Positions 57,019 through 64,000 of a DNA stretch of 64,000 bases are shown here, piece by piece. Below the pieces are notes generated by a model that searched no databases, was not told where the DNA came from, and saw only the letters and a list, made by a program, of their open reading frames with translations. Origin of the DNA: Pseudomonas syringae. GTDB lineage: Bacteria > Pseudomonadota > Gammaproteobacteria > Pseudomonadales > Pseudomonadaceae. Location of the stretch: the NCBI RefSeq assembly GCF_001698815.1, contig NZ_LGSI01000020.1, positions 9,483 to 73,482 on the forward strand, read 5' to 3'. A program made the translations under genes and the position numbers. How positions within the stretch are numbered: the stretch's first letter is position 1; each line of letters opens with the position of its first letter.

Positions 57019-58320
57019 TTAAAGTGCAGCCTCCAACTTTCTACCCAACACTCGATGGTATTCGGCTTTGGCGGTGTGCTCGGTAAATTCCTCCGACCAT
57101 TTGGAAACCACCACCGTCGCCACGCTGTTGCCGATGGTGTTGCAGGTGGCGATGGCCATCGACATGAAACGGTAGACCCCGAACAATAACGCCAGGCCTT
57201 CCACGGGAAGTATGCCGATAGCGGTCACCGTCGCCGCAAACACTACGAAGCTGCCGCCCGACACTGCCGCCGCGCCTTTGGACGTCACCAGCATGATGGC
57301 GACCGTGCCCAATTGTTGCTCCCAGGTCATCGGCACGCCGTAGGCATTGGCAATGAACAGCACGCCCAACGACATATAGATCGAGGTGCCGTCAAGGTTG
57401 AACGCATAGCCAGTGGGCAGTACCAGACCAACGCTCTGCTTGGAGCAACCAAACTTTTCGAGCTTCTGGAGCAGTCTTGGCAGAGCGCTTTCTGACGAGG
57501 CAGTGCCCAGCACAATGAAAATTTCATCCTTGATGTACTTGAGGAAGCGCCACAGGCTGAACCCGGACAATCGGCAGACAACGCCGAGTACCACGAAAAT
57601 GAAGAAGGCAATCGCCACGTAGAACATCAGCACCAGATTAGCCAGTGAGATCAGTACCGCCGTGCCGTTGCTACCGACGGCGTAGGCCACCGAACCGAAC
57701 GCGCCAAGCGGGGCGAACTTCATGATTAGGTTGATGAACTCGAAGAAGCACTCCGAGATACGACTCAGCCCCTCTTCAATGACAGCGCGACGCTCAGGCT
57801 TGAGGGCCAGCAGGGCAAAGCCGAACAGTACGGAAATCACCAACACTTGCAGGAGTTGGCCGCCGGAAAAAGCGCCGACAAAGTTGTCCGGAAAGATGCC
57901 GTAGATGAAATCCATGGTCGACGTCGGACCGTGTCCTTTGGCGACCGCCGCACTGGCTGCCGCCGCTGTGGCGCTGCTCGGATGGGTGTCATGCATGCCC
58001 GAACCGATGCTCAACAAGTTGCCCCACAGCAAGCCAAGGGCCAGCGCGATGGTCGACACCACTTCGAAGTAAATCAGTGCACGCAAGCCGACTTTGCCGA
58101 CGCGCTTGATATCGCCTGCCGAGGCAATGCCGTGCACGACGGTAAAAAACACCAGCGGTGCGACCGCAGTCTTGATCAGCTTGAGAAAGATATCGCCAAG
58201 GATTTTGAACTTGGCAGCCAGCTCCGGAGCCAGGAAGCCGAAGGCGATACCCAGCAGCATGGCGGCGATGACCTGAAAGGTCAGGTCCCGGTAAAACGGT
58301 TTTTTTGCAGTCGTGGACAT
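57019..58320 (-). CDS. dctA: DctA-type C4-dicarboxylate:H+ symporter
   Basis: A 433-residue member of the dicarboxylate/amino acid:cation symporter family with eight helices and re-entrant loops. Signatures: FIKLIKTAVAPLVFFTVVHG-like segment at the start, LGTASSESALPRLLQKLE (substrate loop), and LPTGYAFNLDGTSIYMSLG. It is downstream of a fumarase/aspartase-family lyase gene by 66 bp. It probably takes up fumarate, succinate, malate or a related substrate of the lyase. The leader carries an AANAANAA motif. Confidence 0.9.
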   Translation of the reverse strand: MSTTAKKPFYRDLTFQVIAAMLLGIAFGFLAPELAAKFKILGDIFLKLIKTAVAPLVFFTVVHGIASAGDIKRVGKVGLRALIYFEVVSTIALALGLLWGNLLSIGSGMHDTHPSSATAAAASAAVAKGHGPTSTMDFIYGIFPDNFVGAFSGGQLLQVLVISVLFGFALLALKPERRAVIEEGLSRISECFFEFINLIMKFAPLGAFGSVAYAVGSNGTAVLISLANLVLMFYVAIAFFIFVVLGVVCRLSGFSLWRFLKYIKDEIFIVLGTASSESALPRLLQKLEKFGCSKQSVGLVLPTGYAFNLDGTSIYMSLGVLFIANAYGVPMTWEQQLGTVAIMLVTSKGAAAVSGGSFVVFAATVTAIGILPVEGLALLFGVYRFMSMAIATCNTIGNSVATVVVSKWSEEFTEHTAKAEYHRVLGRKLEAAL

Positions 58321-58333
58321 GTCTTCGATCTCG

Positions 58334-58341
58334 TTGTTTTT
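58334..58341 (-). promoter_or_regulatory. A-rich Crc/Hfq-type motif before dctA
   Basis: On the minus strand AAAAACAA lies about 14 bases before the dctA start codon, close to the ribosome site. It is an exact AANAANAA match. Confidence 0.55.
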
Positions 58342-58386
58342 ATTGGCAGAGAAAGGCGGGCCCGGTCATGCCGAGCCCGGTGAAGA

Positions 58387-59742
58387 TCAGCGTTTGACGG
58401 AGCCTTCTCGCGCCAGGGCGATATCCACCATCTGCGGCGCGAGGCCCAGATAATTGGCGGGATCGGTGAGGCGCTTGAGTTCCTCGATATCCAGTTGCGC
58501 GGTGGCTTCACCTTGAGCCAGTAACGCATCGAGCAGGCTGGTGCCCTGATCGTTGGCCATGCGGCACGCGGCATACACCACGTCATGCGCCACTTGACGG
58601 CCGAGCGCCGGGGCGAGGCCCATCATTACGGCTTCGGCGACGATCAGGCCTTGGGTCATGTCCAGGTTCTGGCGCATACGTTCCGTGCGTACTTCCAGCC
58701 CCGCGAGCATGAATTTGGCCTGGCCCAGCGATGCCGCGCTCAAGGCGAAGGCTTCGGGAATGGCGATCCACTCGGCCTGCCACGGGCCGGTCGAACGCTC
58801 AAAGTCCTGGATCATGGCGTCGAGCATCAGTCCGGCGTGTTGACGCACTCCCTTGGCGGCGGCGTACATCAATTCGCAGGAAATCGGATTGCGCTTCTGC
58901 GGCATGGTGCTGCTGGCGCCACGACCTTTGACGAACGGTTCGTACACCTCACCCAGCTCGCTGGTCATCATCATCATTACGTCCAGCGCGACCTTGCCCA
59001 GCGACCCGGTGACCAGACCGAGGAAGTTCAGGGTTTCAGCGAGGCCGTCACGGGCAACGTGCCAGGTGGCTTGCGGCACGCCCAGGCCCAGCTCGTCCAT
59101 CAAGGCTTCCTGGACTTCCAGACCTTTGTCGCCCAGCGACGCCAGCGTGCCGGCAGCTCCGGCGAACTGACCGATCTCCACCCGAGGACGCAGCTCGACC
59201 AGGCGTTCGGCGTGGCGGTCGAACATGCTCAGCCAGACCGCACACTTGTAGCCAAAGGTGATTGGCAACGCGTGTTGCAGATGGGTGCGGCCGGCCATTG
59301 GCGTGTCGCGATAGCGTTTGGCAAGGTCAGCCAGCAAGCCGCGTACGGCCTGGATATCCCGCTCGACAATGGCCAGCGCGGCACGCACCTGCAGCACGAC
59401 GGCGGTGTCCATGATGTCCTGAGTCGTTGCGCCCCAGTGCACATAGCGCCCGGCTTCACCGCAGGTTTTCGACAGCTGTTCCACCAGTGGCAGAATCGGG
59501 TAGCCGACAATTTCGGTCTCGTGTTGCATCAGGGCCATGTCGAGGGAAGCGTAGGTCGCCAGTTCCGCGATCTGCTCGGCGGCTTCGGCAGGGATCACGC
59601 CGCAGCGCGCTTCGGCGCGGGCCAGCGCCACTTCCACCTCGATGTAGCGTTCGATCAAGGCTTGGTCGGAAAACACGCCGCGCATTTCGGCGGTACCGAA
59701 CATGTCGCGGAAGAGGGCGGAGTCAAAGACGGTGCTGGACAT
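58387..59742 (-). CDS. Fumarase/aspartase-superfamily lyase (adenylosuccinate lyase/CMLE-like)
   Basis: A 451-residue helical tetrameric-type lyase. The mobile signature loop GASSTMPQKRNP is at residues 275-286, and the catalytic region TTQDIMDTA and GRTHLQHA (His154) are present. Family members eliminate fumarate from a succinyl adduct, or lactonise carboxymuconate (PcaB). No other pca or purine genes are nearby, and the partner is a C4-dicarboxylate transporter. A fumarate-releasing lyase of an unknown succinyl compound is thus plausible. The regulator is the divergent GntR protein. Confidence 0.8.
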   Translation of the reverse strand: MSSTVFDSALFRDMFGTAEMRGVFSDQALIERYIEVEVALARAEARCGVIPAEAAEQIAELATYASLDMALMQHETEIVGYPILPLVEQLSKTCGEAGRYVHWGATTQDIMDTAVVLQVRAALAIVERDIQAVRGLLADLAKRYRDTPMAGRTHLQHALPITFGYKCAVWLSMFDRHAERLVELRPRVEIGQFAGAAGTLASLGDKGLEVQEALMDELGLGVPQATWHVARDGLAETLNFLGLVTGSLGKVALDVMMMMTSELGEVYEPFVKGRGASSTMPQKRNPISCELMYAAAKGVRQHAGLMLDAMIQDFERSTGPWQAEWIAIPEAFALSAASLGQAKFMLAGLEVRTERMRQNLDMTQGLIVAEAVMMGLAPALGRQVAHDVVYAACRMANDQGTSLLDALLAQGEATAQLDIEELKRLTDPANYLGLAPQMVDIALAREGSVKR

Positions 59743-59760
59743 GAGGACATCCTGAATATG

Positions 59761-59768
59761 TTGTTATT
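59761..59768 (-). promoter_or_regulatory. A-rich Crc/Hfq-type motif before the lyase gene
   Basis: On the minus strand AATAACAA lies about 18 bases before the lyase start, next to the GntR-type palindrome. It is an exact AANAANAA match. Confidence 0.5.
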
Positions 59769-59771
59769 GAT

Positions 59772-59792
59772 CGGACATATTAAATATGTCCG
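59772..59792. promoter_or_regulatory. 21-bp perfect palindrome, candidate GntR operator
   Basis: Arms CGGACATATT (59772-59781) and AATATGTCCG (59783-59792) are perfectly complementary around a single A. It lies in the divergent region between the lyase gene (29 bp away) and gntR (57 bp away). HutC-type GntR operators are typically A+T-centred palindromes of this sort. Confidence 0.7.
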
Positions 59793-59849
59793 TACATAAT
59801 TCTTACGTGCTCGCTGATACACTGTCAACTCGGTGATCGCTCGGGACTG

Positions 59850-60599
59850 ATGAAAGGTATGAACCAGACGCGCTATGCAGTCGTTGCAAAGGACTTGATG
59901 GAGGGGATCGCCAGCGGTCGTTACCCGGTCGGTACGCTGTTGCCCACCGAGTTCGAGCTGTGCGAACTCTACGAAGTGAGCCGACACACGGTGCGCGCAG
60001 CCATCACCCAGTTACAGAACCAAGGGCTGGTTTCCCGACGCAAACGGGTGGGCACGCGCGTCGAAGCCGCGTCGCCCAAGGGCGGTTATTCGCAGTCGCT
60101 GGCGTCGGTGTCTGACCTTGTGCATTTGGCGGAAACTCAGGTTCGCAGCATTCAGAAGGTCCATCACTTTGTCGCGGACATTGCGTTGGCCCGTCGGCTG
60201 GGATTGATTCCCGGCGAGCACTATTTTTGCGTATCGAGTATCCGGGTCGACGAAGAAAACTTGCGGGCGCCGCTGTGCTGGACCGATGTCTACGCCCAGG
60301 ACACCTATGCGGCGGTCATCGAATTGGCTGAGCAGCATCCGGATGAGTTGATTGCTGCGTTGATTGAGCAACACTTTGGCCGGCATATCGATGTGGTGGA
60401 CCAACAAGTGCGTGCCGTGCTGCTGACGGCCGATATTGCCAAGAGCCTCAATGCCGAGGCGGGCTCGCCAGGTTTGAACATCATTCGTCAATACAGGGAC
60501 GAGGAGGGCGCAGTGATGGTGGTGTCCGAAACCACTCACCCTGAAGATCGTTTTACCTTGATCACGCAAATGAGAAGGGAGCGAAGTTCTGCGGTTTGA
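59850..60599 (+). CDS. GntR/HutC-family regulator
   Basis: A 249-residue regulator: GntR winged helix (GRYPVGTLLPTEFELCELYE, VSRHTVRAAITQLQNQGLVS) and a C-terminal UTRA effector domain (about 90-240, with DIALARRLGLIPGEHYFCVS and VVSETTHPEDRFTLITQMRR). UTRA domains bind small ligands such as urocanate or sugars. ATG 59850 is chosen; 59859 is possible. It is divergent from the lyase-dctA operon, with a perfect palindrome in between. Confidence 0.87.
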   Translation: MKGMNQTRYAVVAKDLMEGIASGRYPVGTLLPTEFELCELYEVSRHTVRAAITQLQNQGLVSRRKRVGTRVEAASPKGGYSQSLASVSDLVHLAETQVRSIQKVHHFVADIALARRLGLIPGEHYFCVSSIRVDEENLRAPLCWTDVYAQDTYAAVIELAEQHPDELIAALIEQHFGRHIDVVDQQVRAVLLTADIAKSLNAEAGSPGLNIIRQYRDEEGAVMVVSETTHPEDRFTLITQMRRERSSAV

Positions 60600-60692
60600 C
60601 GGCAGACTTCGACCCTTCCCGGGTGTTTTGTCTGCCCGCCTCACATAGACCGTTGCTCGGTATTCGTCGTCTCACCGTGTTACCGGGCGGGT

Positions 60693-61595
60693 TCACTGGA
60701 TAGTGCGCGTGACGTGATGTTTCAGTTCAACGATAGCGGCGGCCAGCTGGACGGGTTTTTCCTGAGGAACGTTGTGCCCCGCACCTTTGATCATGCGGTG
60801 CTGATAGTGCCCGCTGAAACGCTCGGCGTGGGCTTCGATACCGTCTTGTGAGAAGCCGCTGTCCGCGCCATCAAGGGCAAAGGTCGGTGTCTGGATGGAG
60901 GGCAGCCTGGCCAGTTTGGCTTCGGTGTGTGCGTAGGCCGGATCACCCTGCACAAGCCCGAATCGATGCCGGTAGGAGTGAATGACGACATCAACGAAAT
61001 CCGGATTATCGAACGACTGCGCCGATTGCTCGAAGCTGCGCTCGGAGAACTTCCAGGTGGGTGACCATTGCTGCCAGAGCAGATGACACAATGCCCGGCG
61101 ATTCTCAGTCAGCGCATTGCGGCCTCTTTCACTGTGGAAATAGTACTGATACCAGTACGGAAACTCGGCCTCGGGCTTCTTGGGTTTCATCGCCGATGCA
61201 ATGTCCTGAATGGCATAGGCGCCAATGCTGACAAGGCCAAGCACCCGCTCCGGCCACAACGCGGCGACGATACACGCAGCTCTACCGCCCCAGTCGTATC
61301 CGACCAGATAGGCCGAGTCCAGCTGGAGCGCATTGATCAATTCGAGAAGGTCGTGACCGATGGCCGCTTGTTGGCCTGAACGTGGTGTGACTTCGTCCAG
61401 AAAGCGAGTTGGGCCGAAGCCTCTGAGGTACGGAGTAATGACTCGCGCACCCTGTGCCACGAGGATCGGGATGACCTGGTCATAAGTGTGGATGTCGTAG
61501 GGGAAGCCGTGGAGCAATATCACCGGCCAGCCATCGCTTGGCCCTGTTTCATCAAAAGTGATGTTAAGCACACCTGCATCGACATTCTTGAGCAT
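60693..61595 (-). CDS. Alpha/beta hydrolase, epoxide-hydrolase-like
   Basis: A 300-residue hydrolase. The nucleophile elbow is GYDWGG with Asp101 rather than Ser, as in epoxide hydrolases and haloalkane dehalogenases. The oxyanion motif is LLHGFPYD and the general-base His274 is in GAGHNVPQE. The start at 61595 gives a normal N-terminus; the TTG-initiated extension to 61625 looks spurious. It stands between the GntR gene and an amidohydrolase. Substrate unknown. Confidence 0.82.
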   Translation of the reverse strand: MLKNVDAGVLNITFDETGPSDGWPVILLHGFPYDIHTYDQVIPILVAQGARVITPYLRGFGPTRFLDEVTPRSGQQAAIGHDLLELINALQLDSAYLVGYDWGGRAACIVAALWPERVLGLVSIGAYAIQDIASAMKPKKPEAEFPYWYQYYFHSERGRNALTENRRALCHLLWQQWSPTWKFSERSFEQSAQSFDNPDFVDVVIHSYRHRFGLVQGDPAYAHTEAKLARLPSIQTPTFALDGADSGFSQDGIEAHAERFSGHYQHRMIKGAGHNVPQEKPVQLAAAIVELKHHVTRTIQ

Positions 61596-61709
61596 TGCGA
61601 CCCCCAGGGCTAGGCGTTGAGCCAACTAGAATGCAGAGCGCAACGCGGGACAATCGGTTCCGTGGATTGCCATGGCCTCCGACCAAATGGTGCGATTGTG
61701 CCGCGAAGG

Positions 61710-62582
61710 CTAAAGGTTTCCAGCCTCGCTGAAACCATAAAACGCGCATGGATTGTCGACCAGAATCCGCTGCCAGTGCTCACCCGCCCATTGCTGGAGC
61801 AGGTCCACTAGAAGAGTGTCGTCAGGTTTGTGATCTTCCGTCACGTGGGGCCAGTCGCTGCCCCAGAACATTCGCGTCGGCGCCCATTCCACCAGCTGCC
61901 GTGCAGTGGCCAGCGTCGGCGGATAGTCCGGCGCGCCGCTGTCACTGTTCAGGTACGCGCCTGAAAGCTTGATCCAGGTTTGCCCCTCGTCCAGCCAACG
62001 GCGTAACAGCTGCGCTGCCGGGTGCTGCAACCCCTCGCGCGGTGGCAAGCGGCCCATGTGATCAATCACCAACGGCGTGGGCAGGCTGGCGATCAGTTGC
62101 TGGTGCGCGACCAACTGATCAGCCGCAGCGTGCAACTGAATGTGCCAGCCCAGTTCGGCGATGCGCGCCGCCAGCGGCGCGAGGGTTTCCCAACTGGCGA
62201 CGGCATTGCGGCTGTTCCACACACTGAAACGCAGCCCGCGAACGCCGCCACGGTCAAGACGTTCCAGTTCGGCGTCACTGATGTCGGTCGAGACCACGGC
62301 AATGCCGCGCGCCTGGCCGTTGCTGCGTGCAATCGCGTCCAGCAGGCAGGCATTGTCGAAGCCGTAATGTTTGGCCTGGACAATCACCGCGCGGCTGCAC
62401 CCCAGATGCCGCTGCAAAACGCCGTAATCCTCCCAGCGCATATTCGCCGGAGTCCGCGTGCCGGCAATGGCGGGCGAAAAGCGCGCATCGAGGATGTGCA
62501 GATGGGCATCGCACGCATTCGTCGGCAGCACGGGCTTTGGGCGCTCGATGCACGACGAGTGAGGCACTGCGGATACGCTCAT
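61710..62582 (-). CDS. Amidohydrolase-family lactonase/isomerase (LigI-like)
   Basis: A 290-residue TIM-barrel amidohydrolase. H-x-H motif at His27/His29 (DAHLHI), His in IQLHAAAD, DHMGRLPP, and Asp in FWGSDWPHV. This pattern is found in 2-pyrone-4,6-dicarboxylate lactonase (LigI), galactarolactone isomerase and related COG3618 enzymes, which act on small carboxylated lactones. It follows a 2HCT transporter by 16 bp, so the two are an operon and likely share a substrate chain. Confidence 0.82.
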   Translation of the reverse strand: MSVSAVPHSSCIERPKPVLPTNACDAHLHILDARFSPAIAGTRTPANMRWEDYGVLQRHLGCSRAVIVQAKHYGFDNACLLDAIARSNGQARGIAVVSTDISDAELERLDRGGVRGLRFSVWNSRNAVASWETLAPLAARIAELGWHIQLHAAADQLVAHQQLIASLPTPLVIDHMGRLPPREGLQHPAAQLLRRWLDEGQTWIKLSGAYLNSDSGAPDYPPTLATARQLVEWAPTRMFWGSDWPHVTEDHKPDDTLLVDLLQQWAGEHWQRILVDNPCAFYGFSEAGNL

Positions 62583-62598
62583 CAGGCTCGCTCCAGGG

Positions 62599-63948
62599 TC
62601 AGGCGACAGGCAGCTGCGAGAACAGCAGCAATGCCAGCATGACAGTAATGGCGCCACCGATGCGCGTGGATATCTGCGCGAAGGGCAACAGTTGCATGCG
62701 GTTGGCTGCGGTCAGGATCGCGATATCGCCGGTTCCGCCAAGCCCGCTGTGGCAGCCGTTGACGATGCCGACCTCGATTGGATACATGCCCAATTTCCGC
62801 GCCATCACGCAACCGGTCAACACCAGTACGCCGATTGTGGTGACGATGGTCAGCAAATTGCCGACGTGGAACGCCGAGCTCAACTCGCTCCAATGCGTCA
62901 CGGCAATGGAATTGGCGAACAGCAGCGGGTAGGTCACGCAGGTGGTGAAGAATTTGAACAGGGTGCGCGCGCCGCTTTCCAGGCGTGCCGGAATGGCTTT
63001 GAGCAGTTTCAGTAATACCGCCAGAAACAGCATGCACACCGGTCCGGGAAGGCCGAACAAGGCGTGCATCATCACCCCCGCCAGATACAGCCCGATAGCG
63101 CACATGCCGGCGGCAATCACGTCATTGACCAGCTCACCGCTGTCCGGCGTCGATTTCTCCGTAGCTGTGGGTTGATCGTCAGCAGGCTTTTCGCCCAGTT
63201 GCAGGCGGCCGTTGCCGGTCAGTTGCGGGTAGCGCTTGCCGATCATGTCGAGCAAGCCGCAAATCATGATTGCCGTAAGGTTGCCGAGCAGAATCACCGG
63301 CAGCAGTTGCGCCAGAATGCGCCCCGAGTCGACGCCCATGACCTCGCCATAACCGACTGATAACGGAATGGCACCTTCGCCCAGCCCGCCACCCATCACC
63401 GGGATGATCACGAAAAACAACACCTGGCGCAGCGGCATGCCACACGCGACACCCACCGCTGCGCCCGCCGCCAGCGCCAATACCGAACCCACCACCAGCG
63501 GCAGGAAGATTTTCGCGAAGCCCTTGATGATCAGCTCGCGGTCCATGGTGAAAATGCTGCCGACCACCACGGCCGAAACGAACAAGTAAATGAAATTGCT
63601 GGCTTTGGTGAAATCCGTCACCGGCTTGATCAGGTCAGCGGGAACCCAGCCGAGGCTGACCAGGTAGGAGGGCAGAAACGCGGAGACGATGGCCGCGCCG
63701 CCCATTTTACCGAGCAGCGGAATGCGCTTGCCGATCTCCGCGCAGGTTGCGCCGCCCATGCCGATCACGGCGATCATCATGGGCAGATCGGCTTTCAACT
63801 CGTGGGTGAGAATCAGACCCGCGATCAACAAGGCCAACGGAATGTAAATAATCAAGGGAATAAACCCGATACGCGTTTCCAGCCAGAACGCGGCGGTGTT
63901 GGCCGGCGAACGTGCGATTGGCGTAGCGAGTGGTTCGGCGTTGTGCAT
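62599..63948 (-). CDS. 2-hydroxycarboxylate transporter (second 2HCT paralogue)
   Basis: A 449-residue symporter with the two family signatures: VIPVMGGGLGEGAIPLS and GCHSGLGGTGDIAILTAANR, then MQLLPFAQISTRIGGA. It is clearly related to, but diverged from, the copy at 22301-23647. AAGAGG lies before the ATG at 63948; a GTG at 63954 is possible. It lies upstream of the amidohydrolase gene in one operon. The gene is complete; the window ends in its promoter region. Confidence 0.88.
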   Translation of the reverse strand: MHNAEPLATPIARSPANTAAFWLETRIGFIPLIIYIPLALLIAGLILTHELKADLPMMIAVIGMGGATCAEIGKRIPLLGKMGGAAIVSAFLPSYLVSLGWVPADLIKPVTDFTKASNFIYLFVSAVVVGSIFTMDRELIIKGFAKIFLPLVVGSVLALAAGAAVGVACGMPLRQVLFFVIIPVMGGGLGEGAIPLSVGYGEVMGVDSGRILAQLLPVILLGNLTAIMICGLLDMIGKRYPQLTGNGRLQLGEKPADDQPTATEKSTPDSGELVNDVIAAGMCAIGLYLAGVMMHALFGLPGPVCMLFLAVLLKLLKAIPARLESGARTLFKFFTTCVTYPLLFANSIAVTHWSELSSAFHVGNLLTIVTTIGVLVLTGCVMARKLGMYPIEVGIVNGCHSGLGGTGDIAILTAANRMQLLPFAQISTRIGGAITVMLALLLFSQLPVA

Positions 63949-63958
63949 AGCCACCTCT

Positions 63959-63971
63959 TTATTGTTGTTTT
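63959..63971 (-). promoter_or_regulatory. A-rich Crc/Hfq-type motif before the second 2HCT gene
   Basis: On the minus strand AAAACAACAATAA contains two overlapping AANAANAA matches, immediately before the AAGAGG ribosome site. This is the strongest of the seven in the window. Confidence 0.6.
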
Positions 63972-64000
63972 CGACGCAGCATCGAAACGGCTGCGTTCTG

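Noticed and set aside
58387..59742. pcaB (3-carboxymuconate cycloisomerase) of the beta-ketoadipate pathway
   Set aside because: No other pca gene is present and the partner is dctA. Kept only as a family-level possibility.

Overview
The window looks like about 64 kb of chromosome from a fluorescent Pseudomonas (P. fluorescens/P. syringae lineage). This is inferred from the fairly high G+C, the gene families present (a Sad/PtrR pair, split PqiA with PqiBC, MvaAB, MocR regulators, many LysR regulators), Pseudomonas-type REP/REPIN repeats of the form GGAGCGAGGCTTGCCCGCGA, and mRNA leaders with Crc/Hfq-type A-rich motifs. I found no rRNA or tRNA gene, no CRISPR array, and no intact insertion sequence or prophage. 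The content is accessory metabolism and regulation: transporters, catabolic enzymes and their linked regulators.

Layout. 1-1120: REP elements and a collapsed fecI-fecR-TonB-receptor locus with a Fur-box-like site. 1.3-7.1 kb: an exported protein, a DMT transporter with divergent MocR regulator, and two MFS transporters. 7.4-8.5 kb: a diguanylate cyclase remnant, a small exported protein, and four tandem 102-bp REPIN units. 8.6-15.9 kb: Sad-type aldehyde dehydrogenase/PtrR, a two-component system, a DMT transporter, an aldehyde dehydrogenase remnant, and a TetR/GST pair. 16.1-19.0 kb: a three-gene KaiC-like ATPase/histidine kinase module. 19.2-23.6 kb: a LeuCD paralogue, LysR regulator and 2-hydroxycarboxylate transporter. 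24-28.3 kb: AhpD-like protein, isochorismatase-family hydrolase, GlxA-like regulator, an orphan Fe(II)/2OG oxygenase and a GNAT. 28.8-34 kb: MFS, two RidA proteins, a DUF1330-type protein, and the reverse transsulfuration pair. 34-43.8 kb: LysR regulators with a short-chain dehydrogenase and a quinone-oxidoreductase-like enzyme, a hybrid histidine kinase, an AraC regulator, and remnants of an AraC gene and an RTX-type protein. 43.8-50.5 kb: a mevalonate-catabolic cluster. 50.5-52.9 kb: a membrane PQQ dehydrogenase. 53.3-56.8 kb: the pqi operon. 57-64 kb: DctA plus a fumarase/aspartase-family lyase with a GntR regulator, an epoxide-hydrolase-like enzyme, and an amidohydrolase with a second 2-hydroxycarboxylate transporter.

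How it fits together. Several blocks pair an uptake system, one or two dedicated enzymes and a local regulator for a single carboxylic-acid nutrient (2-hydroxycarboxylates, mevalonate, C4-dicarboxylate-like compounds, lactone/dicarboxylate-type compounds). Seven leaders in these blocks carry an exact AANAANAA match, as expected for Crc/Hfq catabolite repression. The best candidates for little-described biology are the KaiC/kinase module, the mevalonate cluster with an exported SMP-30 lactonase candidate and a TctA-type permease, and the LeuCD-2HCT module. The window also holds at least five gene remnants, a sign of active local gene loss.
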